From: Jackrogersella multiformis
Lineage: Eukaryota; Ascomycota; Sordariomycetes; Xylariales; Hypoxylaceae
DNA length: 64,000 bases
Assembly (NCBI GenBank): GCA_902806575.1
Contig: CADCXD010000001.1
Coordinates: 2,852,001 to 2,916,000, forward strand
Reading direction: 5' to 3'
Part shown: piece by piece, positions 12,824-25,095 of the stretch
How the letters are laid out: each line of letters starts with the position of its first letter
Numbering within the stretch: the first letter of the stretch is position 1
Translations under genes and position numbers: made by a program
The notes under the pieces: generated by a model
Database searches by the model: none
What the model saw: the letters and a program-made list of their open reading frames with translations, nothing else
Told to the model about the DNA's origin: nothing

Positions 12824-13639
12824 ATGGATAACGAGACCAAATTCGGATGTACCGGCAGAGTCCTGTCTCGGGGCATCATGATAGGGGCTGCTGTGTTCTT
12901 ACAAGCAGCCATCCAATACGAGAACACATTCTACCGATTGCTGTAGGGTGCCTAGCTATGCGTCACTAAAGTTGAATTATGCTGATAGCGTCAGCGTTTG
13001 TTACATCTTCGCGATTTCAACATTCATCCATATCGCTCTTAACTGGGGAATAGTTAAAAGGCAGGTGTTACGATTACCTTATACTCTGAAACGCCAGGCT
13101 CATGAGTTGCCAGATACTTCTTCCTATCACTCGCTACGGTTGCTATGCCTGTCCTTATTGCGCTGCCTTATTCCACGAGCTTGGTACCATTACTTCTTGC
13201 TCGTTTAATAGTGGCGATGAGTCTCTTCATCGAAGTCATCGACTATTACTCTAGGTTCGGATATACCACCAATATCTAGAATACTAAAGGGGCGTCCCAC
13301 ACTAAATTATTTAGGCGCTTCATGCCAGAAAGCCGCCGCTGGGAAAGAGCACCAGACCCAAGGCCAGTACCACCAGACGAGGACTCCGAGATTGACGAGT
13401 ATACGTTCGATCCCATGTATAGCCACTATGACGAATTATTAATTCATATGAACGGTGGTGAGAGGGAGTACCATGCACCAAGTCAAGTGTCTTCAGACAT
13501 CTCTCTGTCAACTGTGGAATCTGGATCTGGAAGACTTCCATCGTCGTGCGATACCATGACGCGCACTTTTTGGAACAACCAATTGAACCGAACCGGCGGA
13601 TGCAGAAAGGAGAAGGAAGAAGAAGACCAGAGAGGTTAA
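12824..13639 (+). CDS. Putative small four-exon membrane protein with acidic cytosolic tail
   Basis: Family unknown; this model was assembled from splice signals. Exons 12824-12942, 12995-13066, 13114-13254 and 13315-13639 stay in frame and give about 218 residues. Introns are 47-60 nt, with CACTAAA-like branches in the first and last. The resulting protein has hydrophobic segments about RGIMIGAAVFLQAAI, VCYIFAISTFIHIAL, YFFLSLATVAMPVLIALP and STSLVPLLLARLIVAMSLFI. A hydrophilic tail follows, rich in Pro and acidic residues. The exons join so that separate hydrophobic pieces become one coherent four-helix protein. Donor 2 (GTTACG) is weak. Another open stretch in a different frame runs on to about 13741, so the C-terminus may differ from this model. 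Confidence 0.45.
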
Positions 13640-15483
13640 GGTCTTCGAAAGGGTTTCTCGCCTTGCTAATGCTTCAAGCCTGTTTCAAAACCTGACCAAC
13701 GCCACTGACAATTGCTTGTTCGCATTTCTTGCCTTTATTTAGAGCAGATGGAACTGCTTTCTGAAGCAGAGAAGAATGAAGGATTGGTATATGGATACTG
13801 GTCTTCAAAGGTTTATTTTCCTCGATAGAATATGCCTTTCATGCGTTGACTTGGGGATGCCGACGGGAGAGAAAGGCAGTAGCTGACACACTCATGATAG
13901 GATGGTCTGCTGGAAGTATGTTTTCACGCTCACATAGGCAGATGCGAAGGTGAGATGTTTGTCCTCCATTGCAAGCAATGGGAAGGCTCTCAACTATCGC
14001 TTAGATGCCGAGCTAAGCATATATAGGACGAATACTCCGGGACAGGAAGCATTGCCGCAACATACCGAATAGGCTAACATCGGCGTTTGCAATTCTTAGT
14101 CTGTGGGCGGTTGATTACTGTATGTATTTGTTTTTATACGGGAAACAGATTCCCACATATATCTGGTTTTAGGGATCGAAGGTTCTCAGCAAAGCTGGAA
14201 TGTATTGTTGCTGCCAGCATGTAGTTGGAGAAGGCATTGAGGCTTTAAACTGCGGTGATGAGTGTTGAACTGCTGCTATTCTAGAGGAGAAAGGGTGAAG
14301 ATAGAAGTAAAGGTAGAAAGGCCTGGACGACGGGTTATTTAGATTAGCTTGCATACCTAGGCACACTAGGCTTACTAAACCAATTGATTCCTGAGGTTGA
14401 CTAGTCGACGTTGATCTTCTCGATTTTATGAATGGATGAACAAATGGATGAAGAAATAAGAAATAAGAAATGAGAAATGACGTTACTAGCACTGGCCACT
14501 TAGTACTAGTTTAGTTTAAAACGTTAAAACGTTTCTTAGATCTCGATAAACTTCGACGTGATGCTCCTTCTCGGCCGGGTCGAAGACAATCTTGGAAAGT
14601 GGATCTTTAAGTTTTAAATTTCCCAGGCAGTCGGCTCACGGCAAGTTTCCAGCTTTACTATGTACAATATTCAGACTCCAGCCACCTTGTAACTTCAAAA
14701 TGATCTCCCAGCCACATGAATTTGTCCGGGGATCGTTGTCCGATCTCACTAGGCCCGCACACTAAGCCTTTTAAAGAATAATTAGCCCTGCCAGCCACTT
14801 GTCTTGGCATTATTCGCGCCCACTAATCCGGACACTAAACCAAATTGACTTTACAATGGGCCACTACCAACACTACCAATAACATCTCGACATCGCATTG
14901 TGAAAACCGCCAACCTTAGGTACCTAAGTAGGTGTCCATCTTCTGCCATCTCACCTGCGCACACCTTGCTTTGGCCAGCACACACATACATGTTCGTATT
15001 CCAAGATCTAGACCCTGTCGTTCCACCGTCTTCCAATTTCCTAGCCGGTGCTCTTTTTCCCCCCTAAGGCCGAGATGACGACGATACACCTACGTAAGGT
15101 AGTAGGGTGGCCCATGGGCTATAACCTGCGCCATGATATATATTGGGTGGCTGGACTTCCATCTCTTTACTACGAACATTTTCTAAGCTTCTTATTACCC
15201 TTACGAGCTACTTGCATATGCTCTGTAACCTGAAAACCCCTCTCTTACCTTTTTAGTAATTCTTTTTTATTTTATTTTTACGCTTCATAGCATTGTACAT
15301 ACAATCAATACATGCCATTGTTAGATCATCTCGGATCTGTGTTATTCTACCGAGACCTTGTCTCCCGTATCGGTGTAACACCTATCTCGAGTATCAACTC
15401 GGGGTTTGGAAATTTGCGCCTCTACATCTCCCTGATTATACCATTCCGGTATCCCTACCTAGCATATGCATATCCAAACCACA
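13640..15483. other. Intergenic region
   Basis: About 1.8 kb before the GH16 gene. A 107-codon frame on the minus strand (14169-14492) is compositionally biased and unsupported. The last part, 15000-15480, is pyrimidine-rich, as expected for the 5' leader of the GH16 gene. Confidence 0.45.
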
Positions 15484-16698
15484 ATGGCCTCTTCGGCATG
15501 GAGATGCGCCACTGTGGTCGCGGCCCTGCTCTCGTGCCGAGCTACAGCTCAGACATACTCATCTTGCAATCCTCTACAAGGCACATGTAGGTTGATTTTC
15601 TCCTAACCTCTCTAGCTAATAGCTCAATGGCTTACCTGTCTTAGCTTGCCCTGAGGACACTGCTCTCGGCATGGCCATCGATGTCGATTTTACGCAAGGG
15701 GAGGTGAATTCGTTCATCAGCTCGGGCGGCCATCCCACATACGGCTCCGACGGCGTAACCTTTACGGTCAGCAGGAGCGGCGATGCGCCACAGCTTACTT
15801 CCGTCTTCTATATCATGTTCGGCCGAGTCGAGATTAGCTTGAAAGCCGCCCCGGGTGCAGGCATTGTGTCGTCCTTCGTGTTACAATCCGACGTCCTTGA
15901 CGAGATCGACTGGGAATGGCTAGGCGCCGACTCGACCGAGGTACAATCCAACTATTTTGGGAAGGGCATAACTAGCTCCTACAACCGCGGGCAATTTCAT
16001 GAGATGGGAAACAATCAAAACGGGTTTGTCACGTATGTGATAGATTGGACGAGCGACAGAATTGTTTGGACCATAGACGGAACCGTGGTGCGAACACTTG
16101 AAGCTTCGGAAGCCGAGTCGAACCAATACCCTCAGACGCCCATGCAGGTCAAATTCGGTGCTTGGTCTGGCGGCGACTCTAGCAATGCGCAAGGCACTAT
16201 CGAATGGGCGCGCGGTCCTACCGATTATTCGCAAGGGCCGTTTAGCATGAGTGTGAAGACTGTCAAGGTGACAGACTATAGCACAGGCCATTCTTACAGC
16301 TACGGCGATACTTCCGGTTCCTGGCAATCCATCAAGTCTAACGGCGGCCAAGTGAACGGTAATCTGGGCAATGCCGGTACTCTAACGTCGACCGCGGTTG
16401 CTAGCGGCTCAACCTCCACTGGGGTGGCTAGTGTTCCCGCCGGTGGCATAGGCGGTTCGAGTACTCAAAGCGCTGACTCCTCCAACCTACCTGAAGGTTG
16501 GGTTATGACATCAGAGGGGAAGATAGTCCCATCTAGTTCGGCCACCTTACGTAAGTTACAACTCCTCCCTCACAGCCCAGATCTATGTGGTCGACTCGGA
16601 CGCAGAACTAACATGTACACTATTTAGGTCCTGTTTATCCTTTCGCCGTCGTCTTCACTCTCTGTGCTACCATCGCTGGTCGTAGATTCTGGCCTTGA
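15484..16698 (+). CDS. GH16 CRH-like cell-wall transglycosylase
   Basis: Likely cross-links chitin to beta-glucan in the cell wall (CRH family, GH16). Exons 15484-15586, 15645-16550 and 16628-16698 give 359 residues; intron 2 has branch GAACTAACA. Residues 1-23 form a signal peptide (ATVVAALLSCRATAQ), followed by the short Cys motif SSCNPLQGTSCPEDTALG typical of the family. The GH16 domain runs about 44-250 with catalytic DEIDWEW (about 120-126; Glu121 and Glu125), close to the DEIDxE signature. YIMFGRVE, APGAGIVSSFVLQSD and DWTSDRIVWTIDG also match. A Ser/Thr/Gly-rich linker precedes a hydrophobic C-terminal stretch in exon 3. That suggests a GPI signal, although it ends in Arg-Arg-Phe-Trp-Pro, which is less typical. 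There is no CBM18 chitin-binding module. Confidence 0.92.
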
Positions 16699-17939
16699 AG
16701 AACTACGGCTTTACCAATTTATCGGGTCAAGCAGCGAGGCCAACTACGATTACCGCTTTCGTCGAATTTCTACCAAACCCGATCTTATTCAGTATATCAA
16801 AGGTTATATGACGAACAAAGACAGACGAATAAAGCAACCGGCAGACCCCTTGACCCCACCTATGGTCACTCTGGAATGGGTTTGACATAGCTTCATCTCT
16901 GTGGAGAGATTTAAATCACTCTTCAGTCGATAGGTTGATTTCAGTGTTCTGGATATTTGGTATCCGCACGACCTGGAGAGTGTAGGGAAATGGTACTTTC
17001 TGAAGTGACATTCGACAAAGACATCAACGGCACCTTCGACGACAACGCAGCCTTGTTTTTGGTTGAGAGTGAGCATCTCCTAATCTCGCTGCACTAGTAT
17101 AGGTATCTTTGGGTATTACATCAGTGCAGCACCGTTGTAGGCTATAGCCCAAAAGCTGAGCTATCCGTCGCTGTCGGTGGAGTCACCACACTGGACCGCG
17201 ACCCGTGCGAACCTGAAGTTTTTGGGTGACCATATTTGCTCATCTAGCAAGGGCCGCAGTTGCATCGGCAAGGAATATTTCACATGATTTAAAGGAAATG
17301 AATTTAGACATATTATAGACGTTAGCTCAGGCATGGCGGGGGATTATTAGGTTGACATCTGGACAAATAATGGACGCATAGCATGGAAGCAAACATTGAG
17401 CATGAATAGGAACGAGATACGAGGGATCACCATAGATAGAGCATCACAGAGCATCATAGATAAGGCGTAGGCTTTGCATATAGATCGGTGGTAAAGTTGG
17501 TAATGAAATATACATACCTACATAAGGTACATATTATCTATCTATGCTTCTTTATACACAACGTAACTCTTATCTAATTACCCATTGCCGAGTAGATGTG
17601 GACATTGACATTGGGTCAAAGTTACGAAATGGAAATACATAGTATCTACACATGACCTACTTAAGGTATGGAGTAATAAGTAGTGTTCAATTAGGTCGTG
17701 GCTCCTGAAGGGCGCGGCCGGTTATAATCGGCCGGGGCTCCACTATCGTCCCCCGTTATCGCACCGAGGGGCCCCTTATACGGTGAACAAAGGGAAACTG
17801 CAGTCACAACTACGTAGCATCAGGTAGCTCCAAGTAAGAAGTGACAAGTGTACTTCTCTCGTTCCTACTCCGTATCTCGTAATATGCACATATATATAAG
17901 AAACGGTATTATACTTGTATTATAGAAAGATTTCTCATA
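16699..17939. other. Intergenic region upstream of aminotransferase
   Basis: No gene supported. Contains a CGGCCG inverted repeat at 17715-17734 within an otherwise AT-rich stretch, plus a TATA-like CATATATATAAG around 17888-17899 before the aminotransferase start. Confidence 0.45.
17715..17734. promoter_or_regulatory. CGGCCG-N8-CGGCCG inverted repeat
   Basis: Two CGGCCG hexamers separated by gttataat, about 205 bp upstream of the aminotransferase ATG. Paired CGG/CCG triplets are typical targets of fungal Zn2Cys6 regulators; the role here is inferred from position only. Confidence 0.25.
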
Positions 17940-19943
17940 ATGGCAAAGCTTAGCAGCAACCCATACCGAACTCTCTCATTGCTATCACAAAATATTAAAC
18001 CGAACCAACGTATCATGCCCGCCACCGCAACCCGCTCCTTTTCGGCCGGCCTTCCACGCCGCCAGCCGTCGAATGTCGGAAATGCCGGGCTGGCCGAAGG
18101 GAATACGATTATCGGCCAACAAGCTCACGAGCCGCTGACCATCAATGGCATCAAAGCGAGGAGAGCTAAGGCCGGCAAGCTAGTCGCCCCCACGGCTTCT
18201 TATTCCGATAGTGATATGTTTAAATCTCCCGTGAGAGCCTCCGATGTTTTTATATCTCGTGCTGAGTTTTAATAACGTACACTCACTGACACATGTTATG
18301 TACGCCACGATATAGCAAGCACCTGGCAAGCCTAAAGCAAAACGATGGGACCGTAAGTCAACATACCAAAGCTCATTCACTCACCTACCTACTCACTCAC
18401 ATAACAACGTCTGATTCTAACCACTCCACCAGACCTCCTCACTAAAGAATCCGTATCCCGGGAGCCCTGCCAGCTCAAGCAAGCGGCCAAGCACCTCAAG
18501 AAGCCGGGCCTCATCTCCCTCGGCGGCGGGCTGCCCTCGGCGGAGAACTTCCCCATCGACCGGCTCAGCATGCACGTGAGCGCGCCGCCGAGCTTCGAGG
18601 GCGGCGACGCGGCGTCGGCCACGGCGGGCAAGTACGACGTGGCTAAGGACGAGAACGGCGGCGTGTACGACCTGGCCATCGCCATGAACTACGGCCAGTC
18701 CATCGGCTCGGCGCAGCTGCTGCGCTGGGTCACCGAGCACACGGAGCTCGTGCACGGCGGCCTGCGCTACGCCGACTGGCGCTGCGCGCTGACGGTCGGC
18801 AGCACCGGGGCGCTGGAGCAGGCCCTGCGCATGCTCTGCGACCGCGCGCGCGGCGACGCCGTGCTCACCGAGGAGTACAGCTTCGCCACCGCGCTGGAGA
18901 CCGCCGCGCCGCTCGGCATCCGGGTGTTCGGCGTGCGCATGGACGGCCAGGGCCTGCTGCCCGCGAGCATGGACGAGATCCTGGCCGGCTGGGACGAGGC
19001 CGCGCGCGGCGCCAGGAAGCCCGCCGTCCTGTACACCGTGCCGTCCGGCCAGAACCCCACCGGCGCCACCCAGGGCGAGCAAAGGCGGCGCGACATCTAC
19101 GACGTGTGCCGCCGCCACGACGTCTTCATCCTCGAGGACGAGCCGTACTACTTCCTGCAGATGCAGCCGTACGCCGGGCCCGGCGCCGCGGAGGCGCCGC
19201 CGCCGCCCCCCGCCACCGTCGACGAGTTCCTCGCGGGCCTGGTGCCCAGCCTGCTGAGCATGGACGAGGACGGGCGGGTGCTGCGCATGGACTCCTTCAG
19301 CAAGGTGGTCATGCCGGGGTCGCGGCTCGGCTGGGTCACGGCGAGCGAGCAGGTGGTCGAGCGCTACATCCGGCACGCCGAGGTCTGCAGCCAGGGGCCC
19401 AGCGGCCTGTCCCAGATCATCGTGTACAAGCTCGTGGACGAGACCTGGGGCCACGAGGGGTTCTTGAAGTGGCTGATGCACCTGCGGCTCGAGTACACCC
19501 GGAGACGCGACACGATGCTGGCCGCGTGCGAGAAGTACCTCCCTCGCGACATCGTGAGCTGGGTTCCTCCGGCCGCCGGCATGTTTGTGAGTCCTACCCC
19601 CTTTCCCCTCCCCTCCCCTCCCATCGTCTAGCCCTAAGCTAACACGCCCCCTCCCACCCCACAGTTATGGCTCAAAGTCGACCACACGCAGCACCCGCAA
19701 GCCTCGACGAAGTCCATCCTAGAGATAGAGGAGGCCATCTTCGAGTCGTGCATCGACAAGGGCGTGCTGGCCATCCGCGGGTCCTGGTTCCGCGCCGAGC
19801 AGGGCGTGCCGCCCAGCGGGCTCTTCTTCCGCACCACCTTCGCCGCCGCCTCCGAGGACGACATGGCACGCGCCATCGAGCGCTTTGGCGCCGCCGTGCG
19901 CGAGAGCTTTGGATACCCCGCTGCTTCTGCTTCTGATAGCTAG
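17940..19943 (+). CDS. PLP-dependent aromatic/2-aminoadipate aminotransferase (Aro8-like, class I)
   Basis: Transfers amino groups between aromatic amino acids or 2-aminoadipate and 2-oxoacids. Exons 17940-18230, 18316-18352, 18433-19586 and 19665-19943 give 586 residues. Exon 2 is only 37 nt and encodes KPKAKRWD, joining exactly to HLLTKESVSREPC as in Aro8-like enzymes. Landmarks: LISLGGGLPS, GSTGALEQAL, PSGQNPTG (substrate/PLP Asn), ILEDEPYY, and the PLP lysine in DSFSKVVMPGSRLGW (about Lys400). The C-terminus carries RGSWFR and FFRTTFA. The first 55 residues are basic, Ser-rich and variable, possibly a mitochondrial presequence; an internal ATG at 18015 (MPATATRSFS) is an alternative. Exon 3 is far richer in GC than the first exon and the flanks, and its third codon positions are almost all G/C. 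Confidence 0.92.
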
Positions 19944-20871
19944 CTAGTCTGACTTAGCTTGTTAGCTTATGTGGGCTAGGATAGAGATAGGGATAAAGAT
20001 ACTGAGAAAGAGAAAAATATAATAGGGGTATAGGCAGGGGTAAGGGTAAGGGTAAGGGTAGGGAGGCGGAGGTAGCAGCGTGCCTGCTTATCGGTACCTA
20101 TTTACTACGGCCTGGAGGTTGGGGGCTAAGGATTAAGGACAAGGCTGCATTACTTACATATTTTACACTCCGTCTAGAATATATCTTAGATAATAGATGA
20201 AGCGCATTGGGACTTGGAATTAACTAGCATGGCCTTTTTTCATTCTAACTTAATGACGAGCATCGGAATGGAGCTTAAGAAAATCTACGGTAATCCCATC
20301 GATACGGCACCGTACTACGCCCCTGTCTACTTACCTACATATGCCTAGGTACCTCCCATATGCTGCATCTATGTGTGACGACCTCAATAAGCGCTGCGGT
20401 GCGCTGCAGCCAGCCATATCACCTCAGCACTAGGTACTGCCTGCGTCTCTAGACTGGCTCGCTAACAGTGCGGAATGGGTAGCTATTACTACAGTCAGAT
20501 AACACGGAATCGGATCGAGCCTGATCTAATGTGCAAAGCCACCCCTACACGCAAGCAAGCAAGCAGGCAAGCACCTTAAGATGGAAGAACTAATAAATGC
20601 ATCGTTTCGTATTTTTTGTCTGTCTAGGATGACTAGTCTCTAGCAAAAAGACAATCCGAATCATCTCTGATCCGGCTACTCACTCCCCCTAGAATGCACC
20701 GCGCCATGCTGAATACCTTGTCCGTCCGATCATGCTCGTCGATCGTGGCAGGTCATGTCGTTTTCGCAAGCCCCCCGCCTTTTCCGTTGTCCGCTCTCTT
20801 TAATAATCAAACGCAGGCGACTTAGCAAGGTGTATGGTAATACAATGGATAAGTATGATCCAATATCATCT
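19944..20871. other. Convergent spacer between aminotransferase and topoisomerase genes
   Basis: The 3' ends of two convergent genes face each other here. It contains a TAAGGG triplet array at 20041-20058 and a short GCAAGCAAGCAAGCAGGCAAGC repeat near 20554. No gene was seen. Confidence 0.5.
20037..20063 (+). repeat. (TAAGGG)3 microsatellite
   Basis: Three exact TAAGGG units flanked by GGGG and TAGGG. It resembles, but does not match, the fungal telomere unit TTAGGG, so it is best treated as a simple repeat. Confidence 0.6.
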
Positions 20872-23800
20872 CTAGAACTCCCAATGGTCATCATCCTCCA
20901 CCGACTTGATGGCCCAGTTGAACTTCTCACGCAGTGTCTTAGAGAAGAACTTCTCAATAGGAACGTCAAACTTCTTTGCGAAGACTACGGTGAGACGAGG
21001 ATCAATGTAATTCTAGATGACAGATTAGCGTTTGAATAGATAAAAGAATAATGCTTTGGAGATGACTTACGATTTTGGAGGTGCCAAGGGCAACCTCCTT
21101 GTTGCCATCACGATCGGCAGCCTGAAGTTCCAGGGTTCGAATGCGCTCTTCGATCTTCTGAATGTTTCCCTCAATCTTCTCGACTGTGGGGCCTCTTCCT
21201 TCAGCTTCCACCTTCTTGGTCTTATTCTCCTTCTTGAACTTCTTTGCAAGCTCATCAGCAACCTGAAGACGCTCTTTAAGTTCCTTGTCAGGCATAATTT
21301 TCTCGCCGTCTTCTTGGCGCTTCTGGTTGTCCTTCTCAAACTTCTTCTGGATCTTGGTTCGCTGTTCCTCGACAAGGAAATTTTGGTGTTCTTGAATCCA
21401 GGCATCATCGAGCTCTGCATCCAGCGCGAAGAAATCGGCCCCCTTCTTCTTCTTCTGCTTTGGATCAACATCTATGAGCATTTGTTTGTTCCGCCACTTT
21501 TGGTATTTAAGACCCTTGATACGATCACCAAGCTTCTCCATTTGCGCTTCGTGACTAGCGCCGACGGTCCGCTTGTGATTACAAAGAATGGCCACCTCGC
21601 GGTTGCAATCATTGTAAAGCTTGATCTTCTCAGCCATAGTGGCATTCGAGGCCTTCAAATCCTTGAGAAGATTTGACATGGTATAAGAAGCGTTGTAGGT
21701 ACGGAACACCTTTGCCGTCAATCCTTGCATGTAGGACGAAAGATGCTTATTCAACTGGGTAGTGGTAAGACGGTCGAAGATATCGTCGCCTTCCTTCTTG
21801 GGGAGTTTCTTGAATACTCGCAGGTTCTTAAATACTTGTCGGTCAACTGTGACCTCATCGTAGAACCGAATGCTATCTTTACCCAAGAAGTCGAAGATGA
21901 CGGTATTAGGCTCTCGGAGAGTGACATGTTCGTACTTGAGCGAACAGCAGCCTACGGTCTCGGCTTCATTCTCGGTATCTTTCTCGTTACCGGCTCTGAG
22001 GGCGAACTTGTCGATCAAGTAGACAGCGGTGGCTCGTTGTCGGTCAGCCATAGACTCAGCCTTCAGATCTTTGGTGTAATCCTTGCGGATCTTTGCAATA
22101 TGCTTCTTGAGCTCTCTGGCCTTTTCGAACTTCTTGAAGTCGCTCTGACCTTTGACCGCACTGTTCGCTCCGAGCATGACATATTTGTACGAGCCATTTA
22201 TGTTCTCCTGCCACATTGCTAACCAGGTAGCCTTGTTGTCATGTTGAATAGCCTTCCACTTATGGCCTTCAGGAGGAGTCGGAACTATTGCGTCCTTCCC
22301 GATGTTGATGGTAATCTGTTCAGGCAAAACACGCTTCTTGACTTTGCCAGTCTTGGGGTGCTCACCGCGGCCACGGAACAGGCCGGGAGGTTCGACTCGG
22401 AAGTTGCCAACCTTCTCTTTGCGGCCATCCCATTTGCAGAACATGTACGGGGCCTCGATCTTGTCCCTCTCCGCCTTCTCGGCCTTCTTCTCGGCAGCCG
22501 GGCGCGCCTTTTTAGCCTCGTTCTTGGTATAGTAGTATTCAAAGATAGGCTTGAAGTCTAGCTTGGCAAACTCCTTAATGTTAACCTTATTACCATGCCG
22601 ATCCGTCGCGCCACCCGTTCGACCAAGGACCTCCTTGAAATCAACGAAGAAATTCTTCTGGAAAGTGGGATTCTCGACGTTGTGAGTCGAGTTAAGCATT
22701 GAACCAAAGAAGCTCGCGATCTCCTCGGCTTCGAGGTCGAGATTGACTGGGGTGCCATCATAGATCAGCTTGATGTTCTTTGGAAGACGTTCGTACTCCG
22801 GAGGGAAAAGAACACCGTTGTGCTCAAGCGTTTTCCACTTGACGCTGTCATCTTCTTTCTTGGGAGCATCCCACCAACGGTACTCTTCTTCCTCATCGTC
22901 ACCCTCCGCTGGCTCTTCGCTCACTTCCTTCTTAGCTTTCTTGGCCGGGGCCTTCTTGGCGAGAGTAGGCTTTTCGGCCTTTACTTTGGCCTTGCTGGGA
23001 GCGGTCTTGGCCTTCTTTCGAATGGGTGCATCCGAGTCTGAATCTTCTTGCTTGGCACCGTTTGCCTTGCCCTTTCCATTGACGTCGTTAGATGGTCGCT
23101 TTCTACCCTTCGTGCCTGCTAGGGGAACGTCGTCATCAGACTCATCCTTAACGACTTTCTTGGGTGTAGGCTTCTTCGATTTTGACTCGTTTGCACGGAT
23201 GGCCTTGGCTTCCTTCTCGGCGTTCTTCTCAATGGCTTTCCTCTTGGAAGCAAGCTTGGCATTTAGCGGCGTATCATCGTCGGAATCCTCAGCCATGGCG
23301 GTCTCGTCAACAGCAGGTGGAAGCTTGGTTTTCCTCTTGCTAAGAACTTCGTCGTCGGAGTCGTCGGTCTTGACTTTCTTTTGACGCTTCGACTAACGCA
23401 TAGGTTAGCATGAATAAGGAATGTGCCGACTCTTCATACCACCGAACCAGTCATAATGAAGGAAAACATACCAACCGCCCATCTTCAGAATCCGAAGAAT
23501 CCTTGTAGCTAACATGGTTGATTGAAGAACGCGATTTGCGCTTGCCGTTGCCATTCGTATGTGGAGCCACATCGTTGTCGACTGGACCGTTGCGAATGGA
23601 CACGGGGGCAGGCTTGGGTTTAGTGGAAGTGCGGTGATCCATGGCTTTGTCTTCGGCTTTCGAGATGGTAGAAGCTGAGACTGATAGGTTAAAGCGTGTT
23701 AGTAAAAGTGAACCCGAGAAAGGATTAAGAGATATGTAGATTCGACTTCGCTGGGTAGGTACCTACCTAGGGTAGGGAAGGGAAGGGAAAGAAAGCGTGA

Positions 23801-23939
23801 ATTTGCTGCTACGTCGAGACAGCGCGAAAACAGAGAAACAAAGACATTCATTAAATCAAGCAGCGAGAAAATAAGAATACTTACGTTGGCCGTTGGTACG
23901 AGCCAGAGGCATGTCGTCGTCAGAGTAGTCGGAAGACAT
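20872..23939 (-). CDS. TOP1: DNA topoisomerase I (type IB)
   Basis: Relaxes supercoils by transient single-strand cleavage in the nucleus during transcription and replication. Exons on the minus strand: 23939-23885, 23680-23472, 23392-21071, 21012-20872, giving 908 residues. The N-terminal quarter is a charged, Lys/Asp/Ser-rich tail (MSSDYSDDDMPLA, repeated DESDDDVP-type acidic blocks and KKAKK runs) with nuclear-localisation character. The core starts around KWWDAPKK-like sequence (RWWDAPKKEDDSVKW) and includes FFVDFKEVLGR, KCDG-type KWDGRKEKVGNFRVEPPGLFRGRGEHP, the catalytic-core YLIDKFALRAGNEKD, CCSLKYEHV and FLGKDSIRFY. A coiled-coil linker follows, then the C-terminal LGTSKINYIDPR with the active-site Tyr (about 864). 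The last intron (21013-21070) falls just before NYIDPR, as in other filamentous fungi. Full length, no defects. Confidence 0.96.
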
Positions 23940-25095
23940 TGTTGTGCGCGTAAGATGTGAGGTCAAGGGCGGTCGAGTTAGTACCTAGAAGGTAAGAAGA
24001 GTAGGACGACGATGGGAAATTCAAATCCAAATATTGAAGCGGAGGAGATGCGAATGAGATGCGAATGAACAAGGCGCAAAGTTGGACTCGATACGAGAAT
24101 TTGCGATATTGGAAAAAAGGTAGAAGGGTGGTTTACACCGTAGTGCACCACCCCGATCTATGAGATGGAATGGGCAGGCAAGCTGGTAGAGTGAAGGAAG
24201 GAGAGAAATGGTGAGATTGGAAGGGGAAAAAGGTCAGAGACGATGAGGGTGAGTGTGAGGGTGAGTGTGAGTGAGGACAGGACTTGGAAAAAAAGAAGAA
24301 GGCTTCACTGAGAGAAGTCTAGGCTCGTTAGCCACAGGTAGTAGCAGCCCGCTGCAGGACCCTATTGGTTAGCTATTGTCCTTTATTAGTGGGGACCATG
24401 TAGTATGTACAACTAGGTAGGTACCTAGGTATGGACTGGGTAGGAAGAATCCAAGAAGAGTCCAAAATAATGCCCTGTTGTCCTTGCCTGCCTGTATTTT
24501 AGCACGCCTCTTTCTTTCTTTCTCCCTGGTCTGGTCTGATGCTACGTGTAGAAATTTGTTAGTGAACCTGGTCAAGTTCCAATTCCAATAGCGGCAACGA
24601 GAAGTCCGAAAAGGCTAGGGTAATAATAGACTGATTAGATAATAAGAGTTTAATATGGGGCATTTCCGAATTTGACTTTACCTTTTAGATGTACTATTAC
24701 CTACGTACCTACCTATAACAGGTACATAAATACATTAATACATACCTAGGTACTTTACCTGGTATGTGCAAGGACCACCTTCCATTACACTCTTCACAAA
24801 CTACACTACACTAATAGCAGACTAGGTTGGTAAGACGGATAGAGGAAAGTAGGTTTGTCTTACCCGAGGATTTTCCGGGCTGGAAGGTGCAGTTTGGTTT
24901 GGCGACCCGACCTACCGACCTACCGACCGGGTTGGAAGCTTTTTGGTTAGAAAGACAGAAGAACAATTTAAACCTCCATCAAAATAATAATCTGATCCGA
25001 GTCACCAATTGATTGCGCATCGCCAATCGCCATCGCATCGCAATCAACTCCTCCGAGGGCTCAGGGCACGACTCACCACATCCTAATTCACAAAG
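23940..25095. other. Divergent promoter region between TOP1 and ATP synthase gamma
   Basis: Both genes are transcribed outward from this 1.15-kb spacer. It contains a GTGAGGGTGAGTGTGAG simple repeat near 24247-24275 and CCTAGGTAC-type palindromes at 24411-24432 and around 24745. No gene was seen. Confidence 0.55.

Noticed and set aside
14169..14492. 107-codon minus-strand frame
   Set aside because: Compositional bias from AT-rich DNA; no homology signal and no splice context.
18417..19481. 354-codon open frame on the minus strand
   Set aside because: It is antisense to the GC-rich aminotransferase exon; the His/Ala/Arg/Leu composition is that expected from the complement of G/C third positions, with no domain.
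20037..20063. Interstitial telomere repeat
   Set aside because: The unit is TAAGGG, not TTAGGG or its complement; only three units.
21056..23384. Several 100-200-codon plus-strand frames
   Set aside because: They are antisense to topoisomerase I and only reflect its Lys/Glu-rich codons.
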